A stretch of 20,802 nucleotides of DNA from Clavulina sp. PMI_390 (GCA_015039315.1 WIDE01000035.1:2902-23703), one strand, 5' to 3'. Positions 9,874 to 20,631 are shown, numbered from the stretch's first letter. Numbers and translations are program-made. Notes: generated by a model not told the origin, from the sequence alone.

Positions 9874-11516
9874 CTATAGGTTTGCAATCACAGCAGCAGT
9901 GAAATCGCTAGTAGTCGCGTTACCTGAACAAGTGACAAGATTCAGACAAAGTCCAGCATTAGACAAAAGAGGGACGAAACGCACCGCCCAAGTCGGGAGT
10001 CTTGACTTTGCCTTGAGCAATCACATCGTAGGTAGCAGCCGTGATTGAATTGGCGATATCATCAAGCCTTGGCGCGATCCGAACAGTCAGTACCGATACA
10101 GCCAAACGATGTTGCGACACACTTACCCAAGATGGCGAAGCATCATTGTTGAGCTGAGAATCATAGCAGCGGGGTTAGCCTTATTGGTACCCATGATATC
10201 CTTAGCAACATGACGACAACCAGGCTCAAAGAGGGCATATTCGCGACCGATATTGCAACCTGGCACCACGCCAGGTCCACCAACCAAGGCAGCACCAATG
10301 TTGGAAGTAATGGCGCCGTAGAGGTTCGGCATAACCATCACATCGAATTGACCAGGCTTGGCGACAAGCTGCATGGAGCTGTGTTGGGTAGGCATGTAGT
10401 TCGGTGAGCGAGCGAGACTAACAAAAGGCCTCTCGACAAGGGGACATACGTGTTATCAACAATCATATCGTTGTAAGTGATACCAGCCGACGCGTATTCT
10501 TCAGCGACGCGGCGGAAGGTATTCAGGAAGAGACCATCACCAAGCTTCATGATGTTGGCCTTGTGCACGCAAGTGACTTTCTAGAAGTTTTTGGTTTTGT
10601 TGAGACGATAGCCCACGCAGCTTTGTTACTGGTGGAAAGCAGCATACCTTGCGACCGTTTTTGAGGGCAAAATCAAAGGCGAAACGACTGATACGTTCAG
10701 CTTTGGTACGCGTCGACACCTTTAAGCTCTCCACTACTCCAGGGTAGCTCTGATGTTCGAGTCCAGAATACTCTCCCTCGGTGTTTTCGCGGATGATGGC
10801 AAAGTCGACGTTATTATGGCGAGTTGGAGCACCACGAATAGACTTGCAGAGTACGACAGAGGCGTAAATATCAAGCTGCTGTCTCATAGCAACATTCCAG
10901 GAGTTGTGGCCAGTCATTTCGAGGGGCGTGAAGAGAATGCCTGAGGACGTGATATAAATTCAGAAAAGAGACCGCGTCAGAAAGGGAGGTAGAGCTCACC
11001 CTTCAGCCCAACTTTGTTGCGCTTCATGCTCTCGACAGCTTGCTTGAACAAATCCTCGTGGGCAGCGGATGTGCCAGACACGTCGTACTGCTCCCACTCG
11101 ATCGGAGCATTGACATGCTCGAAAATTTCCTTGACGGAGTCTGTGATTTCTGCGCCGATACCATCGCCAGGAATCTAATCATAGACGCGTCAAAAAAAAA
11201 ATGGTGAGTGATATGTTAGCAAGGCACAAAGAACGCAAGCAGTCGAACGGACCAACGTCACAACATGAACACCACCATACTTGCGAGGAAGCTAGAGATA
11301 AGAGGGACTTGGTGAATGGAGGGCTTGGAGGAAGAAGGGGCGCAACAGACCCTTCGAGTTGCGCTCGGGATGCCAGCAGCGAGCGTTGTCGCGGAACGGA
11401 GGGAGGTCTGTGATGGCGAAGGAGAGACTCTAGTCAGATAAGTGCACAAGCGAAAAGAGAATGAGACAAACTAGGCTAGTAGCCTTAGAGGCGGAGGTGA
11501 GTGCGTTCCGGAACAT
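9874..11516 (-). CDS. IDH1: NAD-dependent isocitrate dehydrogenase, subunit 1 (regulatory), mitochondrial
   Basis: Subunit of the octameric matrix enzyme converting isocitrate to 2-oxoglutarate in the TCA cycle. Nine exons: 11516-11472, 11407-11351, 11291-11253, 11174-11000, 10940-10648, 10580-10450, 10378-10127, 10067-9985, 9923-9874; 374 aa. The N-terminus [14 protein letters not shown] is Arg/Ser/Thr-rich without acidic residues, as expected for a matrix-targeting presequence, and runs into [19 protein letters not shown]. Further signatures are [27 protein letters not shown] and [21 protein letters not shown] and [20 protein letters not shown] follow yeast Idh1 rather than catalytic Idh2, so I call the regulatory subunit. 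The first two junctions were chosen because they alone keep the presequence in frame with KYGG; the first acceptor (11408) follows a good CTGAC branch point. A catalytic Idh2 should be encoded elsewhere. Same strand as glutamine synthetase, 258 bp downstream of its stop. Confidence 0.92.
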
Positions 11517-11632
11517 GGTGGAGGCAAAAAGATGGTGACGACGAGGTAAATCAAGCCCTCTTCAAAAGTGCACCGTCGGCTGCGAACCGACACCCGTATC
11601 CGGCGAATTTTCTGGGCGCTTAGAGCCTTACC

Positions 11633-11650
11633 AAATGAATCAATTCATTT
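11633..11650. repeat. Inverted repeat in the IDH1 / glutamine synthetase gap
   Basis: AAATGAATCAATTCATTT has 8-bp arms around a 2-bp centre. It lies 117 bp upstream of the IDH1 start codon and 125 bp downstream of the glutamine synthetase stop, in an A/T-rich part of the 258-bp gap. It could be a dimeric factor site for IDH1 or part of the glutamine synthetase 3' processing region; the sequence does not decide. Confidence 0.4.
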
Positions 11651-11774
11651 TCACAACAACACTGACGTGCATGTTGGATTTAGCACAAAAAGAAATCCTT
11701 AAATTCTCGTATTTTAGATGAATGTAACGACATCTGTTCAGCTGTACTACATGTACTGTGTACGTAGCGACGGT

Positions 11775-13130
11775 CTAGTTCAAAACAGTGGTTGAGACAA
11801 CGATCTCGGTCACGCGGTAGGGGTCTAAGCAAAGGCCGATCGAGTTAGAATTGAGATTTTTGGGGTAGAATAAGGAGAAAAAAAGATGGCTTGGCACGTA
11901 CCTATATTGGAGGCAGGACGGCGGTCTTCCAGGTAACCATAACCCTGAGCGGCGACATGACGAGGAATACGAATGCTGGCACCACGGTTGGCTACGCCAG
12001 AGCTGAAGGCGCTGATATGAGCCGTCTCGTGACGACCAGAGAGACGGAGCTCGTTGTCCTCGCCGTACACAGCAATGTGTTCCGCGTGCTTCTTGCTGAG
12101 CTTCTCGATTGCCGCCTCGATGGCCTTGATGCCACCAGGAACGCGCATCTCCTTGGTAGAGTAGTTGGTGTGGCAACCGGCGCCATTCCAGTCGCCTTGA
12201 AGGGGCTTGGGATGGAAAGAGACCTTCACGTTGAATTGTTCGGCAATACGGACAAGGAGGAAGCGAGCCATCCAGAGGTGGTCGCCCATTTGGATACCCT
12301 CGCACGGACCGACTTGGAACTCCCATTGAGAAGGCATAACCTCGGCGTTGATGCCGCTGATGTTAATGCCAGCATAGAGGCATGCACGGTAGTGGGCCTC
12401 GATGAGGTCACGGGCGAAAACCTTGCCAGCACCTGAGTTTCAGAACCACACAACAAAAATTAGAAATTGTGAAAGTGTATGATCGGATGTTGGGATAGTT
12501 ACGAACCAACACCGCAGTAGTATGGACCCTGTGGGCCGGGGAAACCGCCCTTGGGCCAGCCTAGTGGTGACCCATCAACATCAAAGAGGGTGTACTCTTG
12601 CTCCAGGCCGAACCAGGGAATGGACTCCTTAGCCTGGTCCATAACCTTTTTGCAAGAATGACGGAAGTTTGTGCGGTTAGGAGTACCGTCGTTGTTGTAG
12701 GTTTCAGCGAGGACAAGGATGTTGTCGCCTCCTCGGAAGGGATCTTTGAAGATGGCAGCGGGGCGAAGGTAGACGTCTGAGTCATGACCAGGAGCCTGGT
12801 TGGTCGACGACCCGTCGAAATCCCAGACCCTGAGGTCAGCAATGTCGGTTACAGGTTTGGAGATGGTCTGAAGAGAGCGAATTCATGTCAAAGACGTTAT
12901 ATGAAATAGACGTCACACTGGTTTTTGTGGGGCAAAAACATACGGTAGTCTTGGAACGAAGACCATTGTCACCGTCAATCCAGACATCTAAAAACCAGGC
13001 GGGCCCATGCGTAAGTTTGGGGACGCGAAAGGGTGCGGCGGGGCGGAAGTGACTCACATTCTGCCTGGATCTTTCCGCCCTGGTCGAGCTTGAGGTACGG
13101 TGCAAGGAGGTCGGGGCGAGCAAGGGCCAT
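11775..13130 (-). CDS. GLN1/glnA: Glutamine synthetase (eukaryotic GSII)
   Basis: Cytosolic ATP-dependent synthesis of glutamine from glutamate and ammonia; the central nitrogen-assimilation step. Five coding exons: 13130-13058, 12987-12944, 12867-12507, 12432-11902, 11824-11775; 352 aa, typical for fungal GSII. The start [19 protein letters not shown] fits. Motifs in order: [34 protein letters not shown] (metal-binding Glu residues), [11 protein letters not shown], the ATP-binding signature [18 protein letters not shown], and [10 protein letters not shown] (substrate and phosphate-contacting Arg). All key residues appear intact. A further intron lies in the 5' UTR. Codon usage is strongly C/G-ending in the body of the gene, consistent with high expression. 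Upstream lie a TATA box and a palindromic pair of GATA sites, suggesting nitrogen control. Confidence 0.96.
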
Positions 13131-13132
13131 GA

Positions 13133-13193
13133 CTAACCAGAAGAAAAGATGGCCTAAGGGCTAGGCCGTATAATCGAGATGATTTGGACTCAC
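13133..13193 (-). other. 5' UTR intron of glutamine synthetase
   Basis: A donor GTGAGT (starting at 13193, after CCCA) and an acceptor TTCTGGTTAG (ending at 13133) bracket 61 bp and finish only two bases before the ATG at 13130. The pyrimidine tract TCTTTTCTTCTGG precedes the acceptor. No ATG precedes the donor in the presumed leader, so the intron sits in untranslated sequence. Leader introns next to the start codon are common in highly expressed fungal genes. Inferred from sequence only. Confidence 0.7.
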
Positions 13194-13274
13194 TGGGACT
13201 GTGGGGTGTTGTTTGATGTAGGGGGTTGGGGGGGAAAGGATCGGATGAAGGAGGAAGATTGTTTGTGTTCGAGG

Positions 13275-13284
13275 TATATATATA
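13275..13284 (-). promoter_or_regulatory. TATA box of glutamine synthetase
   Basis: A clean 10-bp run TATATATATA lies 145 bp upstream of the glutamine synthetase start codon on its strand. It is followed toward the gene by a strongly pyrimidine-rich tract (CTTCCTCC..., then a run of Cs), the typical arrangement of a fungal core promoter with initiation in or after the CT block. It is the only convincing TATA box in an intergenic position in this window. Confidence 0.65.
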
Positions 13285-13343
13285 CTGCGACGGATTTTAC
13301 CCGAGCTCGATGAAATAAATAATATGCTTAGCACTGAGTTGTA

Positions 13344-13357
13344 CTTATCGCGATAAG
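13344..13357. promoter_or_regulatory. Perfect palindrome of two GATAAG sites
   Basis: CTTATCGCGATAAG reads identically on both strands and contains two inverted GATAAG motifs, the core target of fungal nitrogen GATA factors (AreA/Nit2/Gln3 family). It sits 214 bp upstream of the glutamine synthetase ATG, about 60 bp beyond its TATA box, and 337 bp before the Sdt1-like ATG. Position and target gene suggest nitrogen regulation of glutamine synthetase; binding is an inference. Confidence 0.55.
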
Positions 13358-13693
13358 GACCTACTTTTACTGGTCGGAGGTGCCAGAACAGGACTGCTGC
13401 GTCTTATGACCATCTCTTCAGGAACGTCCGAGTCGCCTTGAGCAGGTCCGAATTGTCCGATCGCGTCATAAGCCAGCACACTCCCTGGAACTCCTGAGAC
13501 AGGCTCCGCAGAAACCTCGGCCCCAGCCCACTACTGCTGCAGTCATCGCACCAGCGCCGAGCTCACTGCCCCAGGAGAACCACTGCCTGGCGCATATCCA
13601 GGCGAATCAAGCTGTGTGACCGCACCCCGCGCTACACGCCCATCTTGCCAATCCCGTCTTGCCCCACAGACCTCTCACAGCGTACGGCTTACA

Positions 13694-14695
13694 ATGGCCG
13701 ACAAGATCATCGTCTGGTTTGGTGACCATCAGTGCTCTCTGTGGCTTGCGATCTCCACCGATCTCGTCTTAAAAACATAGACATTGATAATACACTATAC
13801 TCTCGAGGCTCGGGCATAATCGAGCTCATGGGCAAAGTATGTCACCACTACTATTTCCCCCGCTCTGATCCGTCTGATTGGTACTCAGCTTTTCCGTTGA
13901 TTCAGCGCATACACGATTACTTTGTGGGCTTGGGCCTGTCCGACGCCGAGGCCCACAAGCTCCACATGGAATATTATACCCAATATGGACTCGCAATACG
14001 TGGTCTCGCCCAGCACCGCGCCATCGACCCGCTCGACTTTGACGCCAAATGCGACGGCGGCCTTCCCCTCGATACGATCCTCCAACCCACCCCTGCCCTG
14101 AGTCGTCTCTTCGACGACATTGATGTTTCCAAAGCCCGCATCTGGGCACTCACAAATGCTTACAAGACGGTTCGCTCATCTCTTCGGCCCTCACTAGCAC
14201 GCCCCCTTGCTAATTTGAAGGTCGCCACGTTACTTTTGTGCTTTTCTGAAACCGTTCGACTTTGCATTTCATGTATATGCGGGCCCATGACCCACTCTGT
14301 TCCCCGGCCAATGCAACTACCCCGCCCAGCATGCTGGCCGAGTCCTTAGTCTTCTCGGAATTGCACACCACTTTGAAAGCATCATTTATTGCAACTATGA
14401 AGACCCCAACTTCTCATGCAAGCCCGAACCACAATTCTACGAATCGGCTCTTGCCGCTGCGGGGTCCTCCAACACATCTCAATGTTATTTCATTGATGAC
14501 AGTCTTGTTAATGTCCGAGCGGCCAAAGCCTTGGGCTGGAAATCTTGCGTCTACTACCAAGAATTGTTGGATCCGAAAACCACCCCCGCTACCCCACAAT
14601 CCGTCGGGGTCGATCACGTTGTTCATTCACTTGATGAACTGCGGTCAGTGTGGCCCGAGGTGTTCAGACCAACGCTAGATGAAACATCGGCATGA
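13694..14695 (+). CDS. HAD-family pyrimidine 5'-nucleotidase, Sdt1/Phm8-like
   Basis: Predicted cytosolic phosphatase of the haloacid-dehalogenase superfamily; yeast Sdt1 and Phm8 dephosphorylate pyrimidine or nucleoside monophosphates. Four exons: 13694-13721, 13781-13836, 13906-14169, 14330-14695; 237 aa. All HAD motifs are present: motif I WFDIDNTLY (Asp10 nucleophile, Asp12), motif II LTNAYKTH (Thr111), motif III CKPEPQFYESAL (Lys147) and motif IV FIDDS (Asp172, Asp173). The helical cap between motifs I and II (about 29-105) includes YYTQYGLAIRGL, typical of this subfamily. The start is fixed because only a first exon ending in phase 1 yields VWFDIDNT. The third intron is 160 bp, about three times the local norm, but its removal joins NAYKT to HAGRVLSLLG exactly as in relatives. 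The stop is 44 bp from that of the convergent eIF2B gene. Sdt1 versus Phm8 cannot be separated. Confidence 0.88.
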
Positions 14696-14739
14696 TGTAA
14701 ATGCATTATATAGAAACCAATGACAGCCCAATAGAAGCT

Positions 14740-16362
14740 CTACTCTTGGATACCCAATCGCCAAAGCACTGTTGGGACGCTGCTAGGGGGGATCAAACCA
14801 TATTCTGTAATAACCGCTGAAACCGATGTTGCGGGGGTGAGATCATAAAGAGGGTTGAGTGCCTGCAGATTTGGCTGCAGATCGGTGAGTAGATGGGATG
14901 CTGAGAATCCCAGGGAAAAGGTTGCGATCAATCAGAATCAACCCAAGGTAAGGTATGCCAAGGCTCACCTAGTTCGTTCTTGGCAAACCCATCAAACGGC
15001 ACTCCATTTGAAAACTTATACGTTTCACAGCACGCCAAGACAGGAATGGATCGGTGGCTCGCCATCATTGCCACCAAGGCAGTGCCAGCTCGAGAATAGA
15101 GCGAGCCATTGGCATAGAGGGAATGAGCACCGAGCAGAACAAGATTCACGTTGTGTAGCACGGCGCTCAGAGCCGGTACCAATGCATAACTACAGCGAAT
15201 TCCCTTCGAAGAAAGTGAATGGAGCAGCCGTTTCCCTTCGAACCCACGACGAACATTAGCATTTACCTGGGAGCATAGCTAAAGCCTACTCCACATACCT
15301 TCAAAGAGCGGCCCTGAATCAACAATCACAACAGAGAATGTCCTCCCGATATCATGGGCAGTAAGTAAAATTTGCTCCACTACGGACGATCTAGGGAGGA
15401 AACAGCCCCATAATGAGAACTCAGATCTCCCAGAATAAAAGTTTACACGAACCTCCCATAGGTCATGATCACACTATCCTTGTCCTTTGTGATCTTTTCG
15501 ATGGCATACGTCACGATTGAGCCATCCGCTTGGTAGATACGTTCATGAATATAAGTGTCAAGGTCACGGTAGAGGGCATGCTTTGCCTGAATCGACCATT
15601 CAGCATGAAGAAAAAATAGATTGGTTGCAGGAAGTAGTCGAATAACTTACGTCGCGTTCGGGGATATCGCCTTCTTCGGACATTTTGGTGACGAGCAGCT
15701 TGAGATGTCGGATTAAGTTGCTCATACTCATGGACAATGGCCGGGCGAGAACAAGGTGATTGATATGTGGTGATATGTGGGTCATGATTTGTCGGGAAAA
15801 CGAGCTGTGCTCAGGGGTAGAGTAGTCTCTGATAACCTGCGGGAAATTTGAGCATTAGCGCGCTCCTAACGGGTGGAATGCTCACCTCCTTGAGGGCTGC
15901 AACTGTCGCAATGCAGCGGGCATTGCCCCCCACGATGCGGAAATCGGAGAACTGCAATGCAAGCCTCTGTATTGCCGGATGGATTTCGATCTTTCCCGAC
16001 GCGGTCGCTTTCCGCGACGAAGCAAAATGAGAAAATATTCTCAGATCCTTCAGTGTGTTTTCAGTTTCGATGGAAACGACACTAGCAGTATCTCTTGCAG
16101 AGGTGGCCGCAGCAGCTTTGGCCCTTGCCAAAGGTTTGTTTCCTTCAAATGATTTGCGAGGTCTTTCAGAGATCGGCGATGAACTAGGTGGTTTTGAGGA
16201 AGACGGCGAAGGATTGCCACCAGCAGCCGCGAGTTTCGCAGCCTTCTCGGCTTTCTGTCTTTCTTGGGTCTCGCGCCGTTGGGCTTTGGTAAGTTGAGGC
16301 TTCGGTTTGACGCCTGGAGGTTTCTGGCCTGGCGATGGTGTCTGACTCGATGGTTCATCCAT
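14740..16362 (-). CDS. GCD2: Translation initiation factor eIF2B, delta subunit
   Basis: Regulatory-core subunit of the guanine nucleotide exchange factor that recycles eIF2-GDP; with the alpha and beta subunits it senses phosphorylated eIF2. Six exons: 16362-15886, 15836-15651, 15586-15453, 15390-15299, 15235-14969, 14900-14740; 438 aa. The first ~75 residues are low-complexity and Lys/Pro/Ser-rich, including a charged helix (TKAQRRETQERQKAEKAAK), as usual for delta subunits. The eIF2B alpha/beta/delta domain follows: VGGNARCIATVAALKEVI, a TYGR segment, VIVDSGPLFEGKRLL, LLGAHSLYANGSLYSRAGTA, CCETYKFSNGV and PPSSVPTVLW near the C-terminus. Alpha and beta subunits share the domain, but the N-terminal extension and YSRAGTA...KNELA pattern favour delta. 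Shares a 118-bp divergent promoter with RAT1. Confidence 0.9.
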
Positions 16363-16480
16363 TACGTCACGTGAGTCCGACTTGAGTGGGTGTCGAGCTC
16401 AACATCCATACACAGGCCACCACTTGTGACTCCACGCTCGTCAACCGAATAATTCTTGTGTAAGGAGAAGTGCTATTAGA
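16363..16480. promoter_or_regulatory. Compact bidirectional promoter, eIF2B delta / RAT1
   Basis: Only 118 bp separate the two divergent start codons. Within it, TACGTCACGTGA (16363-16374) combines an overlapping CRE-like site (TACGTCA, reverse TGACGTA) and an E-box (CACGTG). TGACTCC (16427-16433) and GGACTCA on the minus strand (16371-16377) are one base off the Gcn4/bZIP site TGACTCA. There is no TATA box. Site identities are motif matches only. Confidence 0.45.
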
Positions 16481-19400
16481 ATGGTACGTAGCTTGCATGA
16501 CCACCCAGGTACAACCGCTTCCTTACCCGCATATCCGTTCCCACAGGGTGTTCCCGCCCTCTTTCGGTGGTTGAGCAAGAAATATCCTAAGATTGGTGAG
16601 CGCTCTCAGAGCATGACCCCCTGTCCTGCGGATTTCTCAAAACATGCTGTTATAATGGGCAGTCGAGCCGGTGGTTGAAGACGAACCTACCACTATTCCT
16701 GATGCAGATGGCAACCCTATCCCTGTTCCTTTAGACATTTCGCTTCCAAACCCTAACGGCTTTGAGGTCGATAATCTATACCTGGACATGAATGGCATTG
16801 TGCGTACCTAAACCTAGGTCCACATGAACAGTTTACTTACTACATAACCATGACAGGTGCATCCATGTACGCACCCCGAGGGGAAGGTGTGGTCTCCACG
16901 CTGGGTCGGCTGGCCTTCTTGCTAATTCGTCTCCCCATCCTTTCTAGCCCGCTCCTGAAACTGAAGAGGACATGATGGTCGAAATATTCTCATACACTGA
17001 GCGTGTTGTCAATATGACTCGACCTCGAAAGTTGCTATTCATGGCCATTGGTAGGCTCTCGCTGCTCATCCTGCCGCACCTTTTGGTTCTAAATCTGCCC
17101 CCTTGTTACAGATGGTGTCGCTCCCCGTGCCAAAATGAACCAGCAAAGGTCTCGACGATTCCGTTCCATCCAAGAAGCGAAGGAAAAAGAAGCTGAGCGT
17201 GAGGCGGGTATAGCAATGTTCGAAGGTACCCAGTCAAGCAATAGTTCCCCGTTATTTCAGCTAATCTTATGAATTTAAGCGATGGGCCACACTGTCAGTG
17301 ACGAGACTAAGAACAAAAAATCGTGGGACTCCAATGCCATTACCCCAGGTTTGCTCTCCCAGATTCGTTGGATGTCTAGTTCCTGATTGTTTGCTCTTGC
17401 AGGGACACCTTTCATGAACTTACTTGCCCTGAGCTTGAAATACTGGGTTGTGCAGAAGATGAATAGCGATCCCGCTTGGAAAACGGTTGGCACACTAATC
17501 CCTCATACTGTTTACCCAACGCTGACATTTTTGTCCCTAGCTCAAGGTCATCATTTCTGATGCGAGTGTGCCCGGTGAAGGTGAACACAAGATCATGGAC
17601 TATATTAGAAGACAACGCGTAAATCCAGGTCACGACCCTAACACGCAACACGTGATATATGGGCTGGTAAGGCAGCTATGACTATTGCATAATCATTCTT
17701 CACTTACTTGGCACTTAGGATGCAGATTTGATAATGCTTTCTCTGGCCACTCATGAACCCCATTTCAAAGTACTACGTGAAGATGTTTTCGCCCAGGACA
17801 AAAAATCGACATGTCATACTTGTGGAAAGGAAGGGCATTATGCCGCACAATGTGTCGCCAAGGTCAACACACTAGAGCCGATTCCTGCGCCAAAGATCGA
17901 AACATCACTAAAACCTCCAGAAAAGAAGCCATTTATTTGGCTCGATGTCGCTACATTACGAGAGTATCTCGAAATCGAGCTGAGCCAGACATACACTCCC
18001 TTTGGCTTCAATCTTGAGCAGGCCATCGATGACTGGGTTTTCCTCATCTTTTTCGTCGGCAACGACTTCCTTCCACATCTCCCATCCCTCGAAATTCGCG
18101 AAGGGGCGATCGACACTCTGCTAAAAATCTGGAAAACAGAGCTACCACGTATGGGTGGATATCTCACCCACCACGGACACGTTGTAATGGATCGAGCCGC
18201 TATTATTCTGGAGGGGCTCGCGAGAAGTGAAGATGATATATTCCGAAGGCGACGAGAAAGTTTGTCCTTTATGCCCTTTGCTCAGTGTCTACTATTCTAA
18301 TTGGTTTATTTAGGTGAACAGCGTCAAGACCAGAATGCGAAGCGTCAGCGAATCGATCGCACGGAGACAGCCCCTTCTGGTCGTGAGCCGTTACCCCCTC
18401 CCCGATCCAGCCCTCTCGCACCACCCAACGCTTACAACTCATCCCCATCTACCACGGCTCCACGTCGACCCCCAGTCGATCCTTTTCTCCCTGGAGGTCC
18501 TGCCCGCCCGGCTGCTGCTGAGGGTATGTCAGCTTTGGGAGGCACAAATTCAGATGTTGTCCGTAATCGTGCAGCGATCAGAATGGCAAATTTGAGTGCT
18601 GCAGAGTCCATCAAAGCAGAGCTCGCTTCTATGATCCCACTCGGGAGGAAGCCAGCTCCGCGCATCCAAACTGAGCAATCATCGTCCGAGTCGCAACCTT
18701 CTGTAGCTCCTGTCGAGAAAATGGAGTCCTCGTCTGATGAGCCTGAGCCAGTGTCGCGTGACAACACTACTACCACGGCACTAGATTCGTCCGCACCTGA
18801 TGGGACAGTATCATCCCAGCCTATTACCGCAGTCTCTGAGGCAATTGATCCCCTACCCGAGGATGCGCCACAGCCATCAAGGGAGGATATTCAGCCTTCC
18901 GAGCCTACCTCAAGTGACACCGTTACTGAAAGCAATGATGTGGATATGGTCTCTCGTCGTGCGGAAGAGTCCCCGCGTGGGATCAAACGTAAAGCCACTG
19001 AACTTGAAGAATCCTCGTCACTGGATGTGGAAGCAGAGCCCACATTTCCACCTTCGGATGATGAAGATACTGAAGCGACAGAAGCTCCTTCCAAGGCCCG
19101 TAAAGTTAACCCAGATGGAACTGTGGAACAGGAAGATACTGTCAAGTTCGTCAATCATCTATTTACCTGGACAAACGCGATACTGAAATCCTATGTCTAG
19201 GTTATGGGAGCCAGGGTACAGAGATCGGTACTACCAACAAAAGTTTGGAGCAGACCCGAACGATGTAGAATTTCGTAAAAAGTGAATTTTCGGAACTGAC
19301 CAACATTTTATACTGACTCCATTTTGTTTAGGGTCTCGATGGCTTATCTAGAAGGGCTTGCGTGGGTCTTGCATTATTATTATCAAGGGGTAGGCTCCAA

Positions 19401-20631
19401 ATCGCCGCTCGTTACCATTAGTGGCTCATCGGTTTTCTTTAGACTCCATCATGGCAGTGGTTCTATCCATACCATTTTGCACCATTCGCCGCCGATTTCA
19501 CAGACGTTAGTCAAGCGAAGATCAAATTCGTTCTTGGTGCACCATTTAAGCCATTTGAGCAATTGATGGGTGTATTCCCCGCGGCCAGGTATGTTTTTCA
19601 GTATTCGAATGTGTATATACCAGATAGACGATTGAATGCCCGTTTCCAGTCGTGTGCACATCCCAGCTCCATTCCAAGGACTCATGGTGGATGGGGATTC
19701 GCCTATTCTGGACTTCTATCCTGAGACCTTTGAAATTGACATGAATGGCAAGAAAATGGCATGGCAAGGTGTTGCTCTATTGCCCTTCATTGATCAAGAT
19801 CGTCTATTATCCGCTATGGCGCCTCGCTACCCACTACTATCGGAGGACGAGAGGCAACGCAACCGATGGGGAAACAACCTCATCCTTACAGCCGATGCAA
19901 ATCCCTTGTATGATTTCTTCTGTGGCCTGTACACCAAAAAACGCAGTACTGTGGTCAGTTTCATATTATCGTAACTTATACATTATACTTACGAAGCCAA
20001 TAGCCTGTTGCGTTAGACGTTGCTCGTAGTCAAGGGATGTCGGGCGGTGTCATGGCGGATCCTACTTGTGTACCTGGATCCACTTACACTTCTCCATTTG
20101 TTGGAAAAGGATTACACGATATTCACGATGATCGCTCAATCTCGGCACTCTATTTTTATCCCAAGCAGCTCGAACCTCATAAGTCTATCCTGCTCAAAGA
20201 CGTGGTCCGTGGACCTCCTCGGCTTACAGCGGAGGATCAGGAGAACACTCGCCGTCGTAGTCGAGGTAGAGGAGGATTCAACAATTCGGGTATGTCTATT
20301 TTTGTCAGAGCTTAAGTAGACCTCATTTTGCTCACATGCCTCACCAAAAGATCACCGACATGGAGGATCGTATGGTATCGGTGGCTACGACTCTCGGCCA
20401 ATGCAATATGGGGCCCCTTCCCATCGCTCCTATAATGGGTATGGAGGATCTGGTTACAGTCGAGGAGCATATTCCTCGCACGGCGGCTCCGGCCGGGGAG
20501 GAGGTTATACTCCTTCTAATGGTGGCTACGGTGGCCGCGGAGGAGAGAGCGGGCAAGGTTATCATGGTGGTAGAGGGGGTGGAGGTTACTCTCACTCTAG
20601 TCGAGGTGGGCCTCCTCGGGGTCGATGGTGA
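16481..20631 (+). CDS. RAT1: 5'-3' exoribonuclease 2 (Rat1/Xrn2)
   Basis: Nuclear processive 5'-3' exoribonuclease for transcription termination and rRNA/snoRNA 5' trimming. Seventeen exons: 16481-16483, 16547-16595, 16663-16799, 16857-16886, 16948-17050, 17112-17225, 17280-17348, 17403-17485, 17541-17666, 17719-18259, 18314-19145, 19201-19281, 19332-19389, 19443-19588, 19650-19953, 20004-20289, 20351-20631; 1080 aa. N-terminus [17 protein letters not shown] is diagnostic. Acidic catalytic residues visible: Asp59 (YLDMNGI), Asp108 (MAIDG), Glu209 and Glu211 (PGEGEHK), Asp239/Asp241 (LDADL), Asp354 ([13 protein letters not shown]). A CCHC zinc knuckle (Cys270, Cys273, His278, Cys283) marks Rat1/Xrn2 rather than cytoplasmic Xrn1. 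Residues about 425-690 are a Pro/Ser/Glu-rich linker with KARK and IKRK basic patches. The conserved [15 protein letters not shown] and [14 protein letters not shown] follow, then an RGG/GYGG tail. The first coding exon is only the ATG. Confidence 0.95.

Larger units (their letters stand above)
13131..13693. other. Divergent intergenic region, glutamine synthetase / Sdt1-like nucleotidase
   Basis: The longest gene-free stretch in the window (563 bp). The left half holds the glutamine synthetase leader intron, a pyrimidine tract, a TATA box and the GATA palindrome. The right half (about 13400-13690) is C-rich with many CC and CAG triplets, no TATA box and no open frame with family resemblance; it is presumably the TATA-less promoter and leader of the nucleotidase gene. 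Confidence 0.6.

Noticed and set aside
11572..11590. Hairpin (GTCGG...CCGAC) considered as part of a tRNA or small RNA
   Set aside because: No cloverleaf arms, A/B boxes or CCA-side pairing could be found around it; the stem is only 5 bp.
11891..12436. 181-codon plus-strand open frame opposite glutamine synthetase
   Set aside because: Mirror of a highly biased coding exon; no recognisable domain, and the minus-strand frame is unmistakably glutamine synthetase.
13050..13056. Perfect Gcn4/AP-1 site TGACTCA in glutamine synthetase
   Set aside because: On the coding strand it is the splice donor GTGAGTCA of intron 1; the same string occurs at the HEM25 donor at 7287, so it is best explained by splicing.
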